From positions 1-22,340 of the forward strand of contig CAMOER010000040.1 of NCBI GenBank assembly GCA_946612455.1: a stretch of 22,340 nucleotides of DNA, written 5' to 3'. Origin of the DNA: UBA3305 sp002373555 (lineage in GTDB: Bacteria > Bacillota > Clostridia > Lachnospirales > Lachnospiraceae). Position 1 is the stretch's first letter. Each line of letters begins with the position of its first letter. The notes under the pieces are model-generated. The model ran no database searches, was not told the origin of the DNA, and was given only the letters and a program-made list of their open reading frames with translations. Positions 14,273 to 21,040 of the stretch are shown piece by piece. Position numbers and translations under genes: made by a program.

Positions 14273-14329
14273 GTCATCCTGCTTGATCTGCGCGGTGGAT
14301 CCTTCGGAACTGAAGCCCCTCAGGATGAC
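14273..14329. repeat. Intergenic inverted-repeat element, GATCCTTC/GTCATCCTGA family, copy 2 (short)
   Basis: GTCATCCTG (14273-14281) and CAGGATGAC (14321-14329) are perfect 9-bp ends of a 57-bp element. It contains GCGGTGGATCCTTCG (14292-14306), identical to copy 1 at 8581-8595. It sits between module B and the trigger-factor-like gene. With copy 1 it brackets module B in the same orientation. Confidence 0.7.
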
Positions 14330-14375
14330 AATTATTTAGTGTGAGAAAAAACCGGATGCAGGAGGAATGAGACAG

Positions 14376-15566
14376 ATGGAGATACTTAATAAAGAAGTGA
14401 AGGATTACGCGCTGCATGTGACGCTTGCAGCGGATAAAAAGGAATTCGATACGGCGAGAAAGCTTGCCTACATGGACAATACCGACAGATATCCCGTGCC
14501 CGGCATCGCGCCCGGTCTCGCGCAGCTTGCGGATCTGCAGAAAACATACGGCCCGGCTGTTCTGTTCGACGAAGCACTGGCCTCGCTGATCCCGAAGTAT
14601 TTCAACGATTTTCTGAGAGCGGAGAAGATCCGGATCTTCGGAAAGCCGGAAGTGAACGATGTCCAGTTCCTGCCGGACGGCGGCGTGTGCTTTCAGATCA
14701 AGGCGGACATGTTCCCGCAGGTAGAACTGGGACAGTATAAGGATATCGCCGTTCCGTTCGTGCGCATGGAACAGCAGGCGGAATTCGAGCAGGCGGTTCT
14801 CCAGAAGGCCTGTGAGAACATGAAGGGAGAGATCCCGCCCGCGCTGATCGATCAGAAGATGAACGCGATCCTGGCGCAGGAGAAGCTGGCCATTCACAAT
14901 GACGCCGTGTATCACCTCCTGGCGGATATGCTCGTGATCCTGGACGAGGCTTATGTGGCTGCGGGTGCCGTGCGTCCGAAGGTCCAGGTCCGGCGGGAAG
15001 CGATGGATCTGATGCTGCAGTGCGCGTCCGCAGAACATGAGATCGACTGGAAAGAGTATATGAAGGAGCAGATCATGGTGATGGCGGAGCGCTACCACAG
15101 TCTGCCTGCGGATTTTGAGCAGAAGGTCGATGCCATCATGCAGAAGCGTGACGAGGCGAAGCGGAAAATGAGTCCGGACGCGCTGACCGATGAACTCTTC
15201 AAAGCCTATCTGGGTTCTCTGGAGCTGACGGAAGATCAGTGGAAGAACCAGCGTATGGGCCAGGCGGCGAAGGAAGTATGCATCGATCTGCTGCTGGAAG
15301 CGGTGGCGGAGAAGGAAAAGCTTTCCGTGAACAATGATGAGATCCATGCCGCGATCGAAGAACTGGCGTCCCGTTACGGGATCGAGCCGGAGGAAGCGGA
15401 AGCGAACATCGATAAAGGCGCATTCTCCGGCAAGCTGGTGCGTGACAAGGCGCTCGCGCTCGTTCTGAATGCCGCGAAGACTGACTATGAAGCCAAGGCC
15501 GAACTCGACAGAAAGAGGGCGGAGGCAGCCGCGAAGATGAACGCGGATGTGGAAGTGAAGAATTAA
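14376..15566 (+). CDS. Trigger-factor-like chaperone lacking the PPIase domain
   Basis: This 396-residue protein resembles trigger factor at both ends. Residues ~1-112 match the N-domain pattern (EFD.A...A, YG..VLFDEAL, FGKPEV, PQVELGQYKDI). The C-terminal ~150 residues match the substrate-cradling domain (YL...ELTEDQW, LLLEAVAEKEKLSV, EELASRYG). The FKBP-type PPIase domain normally between them is missing; an extra helical stretch occupies the middle, with two copies of an arm-like segment (EIPPALIDQKMNAI and SLPADFEQKVDAI). The ribosome-docking signature GFRxGKxP is replaced by GIAPGL (43-48). I start at ATG 14376, 10 nt after AGGAGG (14360-14365); ATG 14367 would be only 1 nt from it. It may be a dedicated rather than general chaperone, possibly for products of this locus (inferred). 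Confidence 0.85.
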   Translation: MEILNKEVKDYALHVTLAADKKEFDTARKLAYMDNTDRYPVPGIAPGLAQLADLQKTYGPAVLFDEALASLIPKYFNDFLRAEKIRIFGKPEVNDVQFLPDGGVCFQIKADMFPQVELGQYKDIAVPFVRMEQQAEFEQAVLQKACENMKGEIPPALIDQKMNAILAQEKLAIHNDAVYHLLADMLVILDEAYVAAGAVRPKVQVRREAMDLMLQCASAEHEIDWKEYMKEQIMVMAERYHSLPADFEQKVDAIMQKRDEAKRKMSPDALTDELFKAYLGSLELTEDQWKNQRMGQAAKEVCIDLLLEAVAEKEKLSVNNDEIHAAIEELASRYGIEPEEAEANIDKGAFSGKLVRDKALALVLNAAKTDYEAKAELDRKRAEAAAKMNADVEVKN

Positions 15567-15575
15567 AATATCAGA

Positions 15576-15601
15576 CAGGGCGGGCGCGTATGTCCGCCCT
15601 G
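15576..15601 (+). terminator. Hairpin after the trigger-factor-like gene, probable weak terminator
   Basis: CAGGGCGG (15576-15583) pairs perfectly with CCGCCCTG (15594-15601) across a 10-nt loop. No T tract follows, so intrinsic termination would be inefficient. The remaining gap to 15652 holds nothing else I can name. Confidence 0.5.
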
Positions 15602-15651
15602 CTGCATCGCGTAACGAAAAACCAAACATTTTCATTTCAACGGAGCTTACT

Positions 15652-17052
15652 ATGTCAGGAGTGAAAGAAAAAGAAGAATCTGAAGGCGTAAAGAACGGCC
15701 GTGCCGCAGCGTCTCCCCTGGAGACCGAAAAGATCAGCCGGCTGCTGGTCTCGTTCTGCATTCCCGCGCTTGCGAGCAGCCTGGTCACGTCCGTTTACAA
15801 TATCGTGGACCAGCTGTTCATCGGGAATCTGCTCGGCGTGGCGGGAAATGCGGCGACGAATGTTGTCTTCCCGGCTGTAACGCTGATCTCCGCATTATCT
15901 CTGATGTGCGGCGTCGGCTCGTCGAATTCCATGAATATCCACAGGGGCCGCGGAGATATGAAAACGGCAGCGAAATGTGTCGGAGGCGGATTCGGCCTGA
16001 TGGTGATCCTCGGGCTGGCCGTCATGCTTCCGATGCTTTTCGCGACCAGGCCTCTTCTGGTGTTGTTCGGCTGTACGGAAACAGTCATGCCGTATGCGCT
16101 CGACTACGCCCGGATCATTGCATTGTCCTTTGTTTTTTCGATGATCAGCGCTGCCGGAACATTTATCGTGCGCGCGGACGGCGCGCCGAAATTCGCATTG
16201 TACTGCATCGCCGCCGGCTCGCTTTCCAATGTGTTCATGGACTGGATATTCATCTATGTCTTCGGAGGGGGAATCAAAGGCGCGGCGTGGGCAACGCTGC
16301 TGGCACAGGCGCTGAGCACAGCCATGGTCCTGTGGTATATGACGAAACGGTTCCGTTCGTTTACGCTGACGGCAGGAGATTTCAGACCGGACATGGCGGT
16401 TTACGGCAGACTCGCCGCCATCGGATTCGGTCCCGCATTCAATTTCGGAACCCAGGCGGTCGTGCAGATCTTCATCAACAACGCACTGCGCAAATACGGT
16501 GCGCAGTCGGTCTACGGAAGCGATGTATGTCTGGCCATTGCGGGCATCGCAGGCAAAGTGAACACATTCGCTTCCGGTGTTGTGGTCGGACTGACGAACG
16601 GACTGCAGCCGATTTCCAGCTATAATTTCGGAAAAGGGAATTATAAGAGAGTGGCAGAGGCAGGCAAAAAAGTCGTCGGTCTGGTGCTTGCCATCGGCTT
16701 CCTGATCTTCCTTTGTTATCAGATCTTTCCGGTGCAGATCACGGCACTGTTCGGAGAGGGAGATGCACTGTATTTTGAATTTGCCGCGAAATACTTCCGT
16801 ATATTTTATCTGCTGATCATGCTGTTCGGGCTGCAGAGCTCGGTGGCGGGCTTTTTCTCCTCCCAGGGGAAGGTGAAGCAGTCGATCACGATCTCGCTGG
16901 TCCGGCAGGTGCTTTTCTTCCCGCCGCTGCTGGTGATCCTGCCGAAGTTTTTCGGGCTGACGGGAGTCCTGGTCTCCGGACCGCTGTCCGATCTGGCGAT
17001 GGCGGCTGTGGCGGGGACATTGTTCCTGAAAGAGCTGAGAAAGCTGGAATGA
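15652..17052 (+). CDS. MATE family efflux transporter
   Basis: This 466-residue polytopic membrane protein has about 12 hydrophobic segments in two similar halves, the usual MATE length and plan. The N-terminal stretch with PALASSLVTSVYNIVDQLFIG, a loop with GNAATNVVFP, and the second-half match with FNFGTQAVVQIFINN and NGLQPISSYNFGKG are typical of Clostridia MepA/DinF-like members. It would export cationic drugs or metabolites using a Na+ or H+ gradient; the substrate is unknown. The start is ATG 15652 with GGAG at 15642-15645. Residues 1-25 are charged and cytoplasmic. It converges on the CRP-family regulator, and its stop codon lies inside the left arm of the shared 67-bp palindrome. Confidence 0.93.
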   Translation: MSGVKEKEESEGVKNGRAAASPLETEKISRLLVSFCIPALASSLVTSVYNIVDQLFIGNLLGVAGNAATNVVFPAVTLISALSLMCGVGSSNSMNIHRGRGDMKTAAKCVGGGFGLMVILGLAVMLPMLFATRPLLVLFGCTETVMPYALDYARIIALSFVFSMISAAGTFIVRADGAPKFALYCIAAGSLSNVFMDWIFIYVFGGGIKGAAWATLLAQALSTAMVLWYMTKRFRSFTLTAGDFRPDMAVYGRLAAIGFGPAFNFGTQAVVQIFINNALRKYGAQSVYGSDVCLAIAGIAGKVNTFASGVVVGLTNGLQPISSYNFGKGNYKRVAEAGKKVVGLVLAIGFLIFLCYQIFPVQITALFGEGDALYFEFAAKYFRIFYLLIMLFGLQSSVAGFFSSQGKVKQSITISLVRQVLFFPPLLVILPKFFGLTGVLVSGPLSDLAMAAVAGTLFLKELRKLE

Positions 17053-17114
17053 GCCATGGGGACAGGCACCGCGGGTTACTTGATAACCCGCGGTGCCTGT
17101 CCCCATGGCTCATT
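17048..17114. terminator. 67-bp perfect palindrome between convergent genes: bidirectional terminator / REP-like GGGGACAGGCACC element
   Basis: Arms of 31 bp (17048-17078 and 17084-17114) are perfectly complementary around a 5-nt CTTGA loop. The MATE stop codon (17050-17052) is inside the left arm, and the regulator stop (17117-17119) begins 2 bp past the right arm, so the hairpin can end transcription from both sides. There is only a minimal T tract. The core GGGGACAGGCACC/GGTGCCTGTCCCC recurs at 22293-22307, marking it as a repeat family (REP-like) rather than a plain terminator. Confidence 0.8.
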
Positions 17115-17116
17115 GA

Positions 17117-17824
17117 TCAGCCCTCCTGCAGTTCCAGGCTGTCCATATACGTCAGCAGTGCATCGATATCCGGCACATACACATGTCCCTTGTGCCTGCT
17201 GATCAGTCCCATATCCGCCAGCTTTTTCAGCTTCCTAGTGACGGTCACGCGGTTCAGACCGAGAATATCCGCCGTCATCTGGTGGCTGATCTTGTCTTTG
17301 ACGTACATCCCGTCCTTATACTTTTCTCCGTAATTCTCCAGATCGCTGATGATCATCCGGCAGATCTTCCATTCGGAATTCTGCCTCGAACCGATCCGCT
17401 GCGTCTCCATCGAGGAGACGAATTTTCCGCACACGGAATCCAGCAGATCCAGGGAAATGTCGATATCGGATTTCATTGCGCGGATCAGATCGCAGCGGTC
17501 GATGACGACGATCTCGGAGACAGCCAGTGTCTTGAAAAGTACCGGACACGGCTTCGGAAAGAGGGCATATTCCTCCAGAAAGAGCGAACCGCTGCGCATG
17601 ATGTTGTATACGCGGTGCTCGCCGGCATACGAATCTTCATAGACCATCACGCGGCCGGTGACTAGCAGAAAACAGCCCTCCGGCGGCCGATCACGAAAAT
17701 CGAAAATGTAGTCTTTGGGAAACGTTTTTGCTGTCCCGAGTTCTTTCAGACGTTCATACCCCCGTCCGATCCGCAGAATATGATACTGATCCGTCAGAGG
17801 TTCGGTATAATTCTTCATCATCAT
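17117..17824 (-). CDS. CRP/FNR-family transcriptional regulator
   Basis: This 235-residue regulator has an N-terminal cyclic-nucleotide-like beta-roll (about 20-130), a long dimerisation helix (~130-155) and a C-terminal winged helix-turn-helix. The recognition helix reads NRVTVTRKL; by alignment to E. coli CRP, Arg180 and Arg185 are kept (R192, R197) and Glu181 is Val193. The GE...RS cAMP pocket is not conserved (GSLFLEEY...LFKT), and there is no N-terminal Cys cluster, so neither cAMP nor FNR-type oxygen sensing is expected. The start is uncertain among three consecutive Met codons (17824, 17821, 17818); GGTGA spacing favours the third. It is transcribed divergently from the methyltransferase through an overlapping promoter pair. 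Its target may include the hydroxylase operator (inferred). Confidence 0.9.
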   Translation of the reverse strand: MMMKNYTEPLTDQYHILRIGRGYERLKELGTAKTFPKDYIFDFRDRPPEGCFLLVTGRVMVYEDSYAGEHRVYNIMRSGSLFLEEYALFPKPCPVLFKTLAVSEIVVIDRCDLIRAMKSDIDISLDLLDSVCGKFVSSMETQRIGSRQNSEWKICRMIISDLENYGEKYKDGMYVKDKISHQMTADILGLNRVTVTRKLKKLADMGLISRHKGHVYVPDIDALLTYMDSLELQEG

Positions 17825-17871
17825 TCTTCACCCGCAACATGGTAAATTGTGTTCCTAAATGGGCCCCTTCC

Positions 17872-17887
17872 TGTTATAATTATATCA
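17872..17887. promoter_or_regulatory. Overlapping divergent extended -10 promoters for the regulator and the methyltransferase
   Basis: TGTTATAATTATATCA is a near-palindrome (one mismatched pair). On the + strand TG-T-TATAAT (17872-17880) is an extended -10 pointing to 17917. On the - strand TG-A-TATAAT (17887 down to 17879) is an extended -10 pointing to 17824. Neither has a good -35, as expected for extended -10 promoters. Predicted leaders are about 30 nt (+) and about 48 nt (-). Confidence 0.7.
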
Positions 17888-17916
17888 CATATTTACAGAA
17901 ATCGGAGCATATAATC

Positions 17917-18753
17917 ATGAAAACTGCCGTTATTCTCGGTGCCGGCCAGATGGGCCGGGCTGTTTTGGAACTGCTGAATACGAACCGTTACCGGATCGCC
18001 GCCGTCGGCGACAATGATACGGCGAGGCACGATGCCGCGGCGGAACCGCCGGTCATGGCGGTGGAGGAAGCGCTTCTTTGCACACCTGATCTTGTACTGA
18101 TCACGGTGATGGGAACGGAACGCGCGGCAATGCTGGAGCGGCAGGCGCGGGATGCGGGATATGCGGGACAGATCCTGAAACTGCATGAGCTCCGCGAGCT
18201 TCTGGATGTACGGGGAAGGACCGTGCAGCTTGCCTCACAGAGGATCAGAGAGCAGGAAATACCCGGAGCCGCCGCCGAACTGGGCGTTTATCGGGGGGAT
18301 ACGGCAAGACTGATCAATCTTTTTCTGCCGGACAGGAAGCTTTATCTTTTTGATACGTTTGAAGGGTTTGATGAGCGGGATCTGAAGGAAAGTTTTACAT
18401 CGCCAAATCGTTTTACGGATACATCCGCAGAAATGGTGCTCGGCAGACTGCCGCACCCGGAGAAAGCGGTGGTGCGGAAAGGATATTTCCCGGAGACTGC
18501 TGCCGGACTGGAAGAGAAGCGATTCGCCTTTGTCAGCCTGGATCCGGATCTTTACGCGCCGGTGCTCGCGGGACTGCGGTATTTTTATCCGCGGCTGAAT
18601 CCCGGCGGGATGATCGTGCTGCATGATTATAATAATCAGCAGTTCCCGGGCGCGCATCAGGCAGTGGAAGATTTTGAAGCGGAAAACGGAAAGCTGCTGC
18701 TGGTGCCGCTGGCGGACTTGCACGGATCATGCGTGATCGTGAAACCGTTCTGA
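17917..18753 (+). CDS. Fusion of NAD(P)-binding Rossmann domain and TylF/MycF-type O-methyltransferase
   Basis: This 278-residue protein has two parts. Residues 1-~100 form a Rossmann-like unit with GAGQMG (8-13), like the nucleotide-sensing half of sugar-modifying proteins. Residues ~115-278 match TylF/macrocin O-methyltransferases: the SAM-binding stretch ELGVYRGD (121-128), LFDTFEGFD, the GYFPET segment, the metal-site SLDPDLY with D209 and D211, and HDYNN (236-240). TylF and MycF methylate sugars on macrolides; relatives in other bacteria act on surface glycans, so a small-molecule or sugar substrate is likely but unknown. The start is ATG 17917 with GGAG at 17904-17907; the open frame continues further upstream, but that would run through the promoter and the regulator gene. 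It is expressed alone, divergent from the regulator. Confidence 0.87.
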   Translation: MKTAVILGAGQMGRAVLELLNTNRYRIAAVGDNDTARHDAAAEPPVMAVEEALLCTPDLVLITVMGTERAAMLERQARDAGYAGQILKLHELRELLDVRGRTVQLASQRIREQEIPGAAAELGVYRGDTARLINLFLPDRKLYLFDTFEGFDERDLKESFTSPNRFTDTSAEMVLGRLPHPEKAVVRKGYFPETAAGLEEKRFAFVSLDPDLYAPVLAGLRYFYPRLNPGGMIVLHDYNNQQFPGAHQAVEDFEAENGKLLLVPLADLHGSCVIVKPF

Positions 18754-18786
18754 TCCTGCAGCATAACCGAAGACGAGAGGGAGGGA

Positions 18787-18815
18787 ATCCTTCGTCGCCG
18801 GCTCCGCATGATGAC
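18787..18815 (+). repeat. Degenerate copy of the GATCCTTC/GGATGAC repeat
   Basis: ATCCTTCG (18787-18794) followed by ATGATGAC (18808-18815) keeps the spacing of the 3' end of copies 1 and 2 (GGATCCTTCG...CAGGATGAC) with substitutions. No left end is recognisable. It lies in the 295-bp gap before the transketolase gene. Confidence 0.4.
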
Positions 18816-18838
18816 AAAGCGTCAGATAACAGGAAACA

Positions 18839-18911
18839 GCTGCGGCAGAGAGATCCTTCCGGGAACTGTTCACCCCGTGCCCTGTTTCCGGAAGGATCTC
18901 TCTGCCGCAGC
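18839..18911. repeat. Large hairpin with 24-bp perfect arms, GATCCTTCC-containing
   Basis: GCTGCGGCAGAGAGATCCTT continues through CCGG (arm 18839-18862), and its exact complement is at 18888-18911, across a 25-nt loop. GGAAACAG (18832-18839) can alternatively pair with CTGTTTCC (18882-18889) in the loop, so two structures compete. The arm contains GATCCTTC, linking it to the intergenic repeats. There is no T run directly after it. It could end the methyltransferase transcript or be a mobile palindrome. Confidence 0.65.
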
Positions 18912-18968
18912 GTCACGTTGGGCAACACTGTTGAACAATGATATAATATTTTTTTCATATCATTATCC

Positions 18969-18997
18969 TTGTCCATACAGCGGTTTTATGATACGAT
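18969..18997 (+). promoter_or_regulatory. tkt: Candidate transketolase promoter
   Basis: TTGTCC (18969-18974), a 17-bp spacer and TACGAT (18992-18997) each match consensus 4/6. They would start transcription near 19004, 45 nt before the ATG. A second candidate is TATAAT at 18942-18947, with only TTGGGC (18918-18923, 18-bp spacer) as a -35. Both lie after the hairpin at 18839-18911. Confidence 0.45.
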
Positions 18998-19048
18998 AGC
19001 CATGCGCGGGAATACTATGGTTCAATCCATTTCTATAGAGGAGGATCT

Positions 19049-21037
19049 ATGACAGACATCAGACAGGAAGCCGTAAATGCGATCCGCATCCTTTCTGCGG
19101 ATACCGTACAGAAAGCAAATTCAGGACATCCGGGCATGCCGCTCGGTGCTGCGCCTGCAGCCTATGAACTGTGGAGCGCCCATATGAAACATGATCCGAA
19201 GGCACCGGAATGGTATAACCGGGACAGATTCGTCCTTTCCTCCGGCCACGCATCGGCGCTTCTTTATTCACTCCTTCATCTTTTCGGCTACGGCGATCTT
19301 TCCGTAGAGGATCTGAAGAGCTTCCGTCAGCTCGGTTCCCTGACCCCCGGCCATCCGGAGTATAAGCATACCGCAGGCGTGGAAGCCACGACCGGCCCGC
19401 TTGGCGCAGGTCTTTCCATGGCTGTCGGCATGGCGGTTGCCGAAGCACATCTGGCCGAAGTATTCAACAGGGAAAACTATCCGGTATTTGATCATTATAC
19501 CTATGTCATGTGCGGCGACGGCTGCATGATGGAAGGCATTTCCTCCGAAGCCATGTCCCTGGCCGGCACGCTCGGCCTCGGCAAGCTGATCGTCCTCTAT
19601 GATTCCAACAGGATCTCCATCGAAGGCAGCACGGATATCGCCTTCACCGAGAATGTCCAGAAGCGTTTCGAAGCTTTCGGCTTCCAGCTCATCACCGTGG
19701 AAGACGGTACGGATCTTGCTTCCATCGGCGCTGCGATCGAAGAAGCAAAAGCGGATACGACCCGTCCTTCCCTCATCACCGTGAAGACCCAGATCGGCTA
19801 CGGCTGCCCGGCCAAGCAGGGCAAGGCGGTTGCGCACGGCGAGCCGCTCGGACCGGAAAATGTTGCCGCGCTCAGAGAGAATCTCGGCTGGCAGTATGAG
19901 GAAGCATTCTATGTGCCCGAGGAGATCTATGCGCACTACAGAGAATGCGCTGAGGCAGGCGCAAAGGCCCATGCTGAATGGGAGAAGATGTTCTGTGCGT
20001 ATTTTGAAAACTATCCCGAGATGAAGACGGTATGGGAGGATCATTTCGCACTGGATATCGACGCGGTCCTTCCGGAGGATTTCTTTGCACCGACCGAAAA
20101 GGCGCAGGCGACCAGAGCATCTTCCGGCGTGGTCATCAATAAACTGAAGGATCTGATCCCCGGACTGATGGGCGGTTCCGCCGATCTTGCACCTTCCAAC
20201 AAGACCAATATGAAGGATGCAGGCGATTTCTCGAAGGAAGACCGTCTCGGCAGAAACATGCATTTCGGTGTCAGAGAGCTTGCCATGACAGGTATTGTCA
20301 ACGGCATGATGCTCCACGGCGGCCTCACGGCTTACGGCGCGACATTCTTCGTATTTGCCGATTATATGAAGCCCATGATGCGGCTGGCGGCGATCATGAA
20401 GCTGCCGTCGATCTATGTGCTGACGCACGACAGCATCGGTGTCGGCGAAGACGGCCCGACCCATGAGCCGATCGAGCAGCTGGCATCGCTTCGCGCGACG
20501 CCCGGCATCAATGTGTTCCGTCCGGCGGATGACGCGGAGACGGCTGCAGCGTGGTACAGCGCTGTGACTTCCAAGGATGCGCCTACCGTTATCGCCCTGA
20601 CCAGACAGAACCTGACCCAGCTCGGCGTCTGCGGTAAGAAAGCGCTGAAGGGCGCCTATATCCTGAAGGGCTCCGAGGAGGAGACACCCGATGTCATCCT
20701 GATCGCGACGGGTTCGGAAGTAGCTGTTGCGCTTGGCGCTGCCGATCTTCTGGCAGAGAAGAATGTCAAGGCCAGAGTCGTCAGCATGCCCTGCATGGAA
20801 CTCTTCGAAGCGCAGAGTGAGGAGTATAAGGAGTCGGTCATTCCGAAGGCCGTCCGCGCCCGCGTCTGTATCGAAGCGGGATCCGCTTACGGATGGGAGA
20901 AATATGCCGGCCTGGACGGCGCCATTATCGCCATGCACGGATTTGGCGCGTCCGCACCTTACAAGGTGCTCTTCCCGCATTTCGGCTTCACGCCGGAAAA
21001 TGCTGCCGCAAAGGCATTGGAGGTACTGAACAGATAA
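19049..21037 (+). CDS. tkt: Transketolase
   Basis: This is a 662-residue full-length transketolase. It moves two-carbon ketol units between sugar phosphates in the non-oxidative pentose phosphate pathway, using thiamine diphosphate and Mg2+. Residues seen: H27 in NSGHPGMPLG, the cofactor motif GDGCMMEG (156-163) ending with N187 in YDSNRISIEG, and the catalytic Glu410 in GVRELAMTG, which activates the thiazolium ring. Length and domain order (pyrophosphate, pyrimidine, C-terminal) are normal, with no split into two genes. The start is ATG 19049 with AGGAGG at 19039-19044. The MBL-fold lipoprotein gene begins 3 bp after its stop, so they may share a transcript although their functions look unrelated. 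Confidence 0.97.
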   Translation: MTDIRQEAVNAIRILSADTVQKANSGHPGMPLGAAPAAYELWSAHMKHDPKAPEWYNRDRFVLSSGHASALLYSLLHLFGYGDLSVEDLKSFRQLGSLTPGHPEYKHTAGVEATTGPLGAGLSMAVGMAVAEAHLAEVFNRENYPVFDHYTYVMCGDGCMMEGISSEAMSLAGTLGLGKLIVLYDSNRISIEGSTDIAFTENVQKRFEAFGFQLITVEDGTDLASIGAAIEEAKADTTRPSLITVKTQIGYGCPAKQGKAVAHGEPLGPENVAALRENLGWQYEEAFYVPEEIYAHYRECAEAGAKAHAEWEKMFCAYFENYPEMKTVWEDHFALDIDAVLPEDFFAPTEKAQATRASSGVVINKLKDLIPGLMGGSADLAPSNKTNMKDAGDFSKEDRLGRNMHFGVRELAMTGIVNGMMLHGGLTAYGATFFVFADYMKPMMRLAAIMKLPSIYVLTHDSIGVGEDGPTHEPIEQLASLRATPGINVFRPADDAETAAAWYSAVTSKDAPTVIALTRQNLTQLGVCGKKALKGAYILKGSEEETPDVILIATGSEVAVALGAADLLAEKNVKARVVSMPCMELFEAQSEEYKESVIPKAVRARVCIEAGSAYGWEKYAGLDGAIIAMHGFGASAPYKVLFPHFGFTPENAAAKALEVLNR

Positions 21038-21040
21038 TTG

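Noticed and set aside
17049..17333. Small open frame starting in the 67-bp palindrome
   Set aside because: The hairpin reads as similar peptides on both strands because it is a palindrome. It then continues antisense to the regulator gene.
18729..18941. 70-codon open frame before transketolase
   Set aside because: It overlaps the end of the methyltransferase gene and is composed of the degenerate repeat and the 24-bp hairpin arms.
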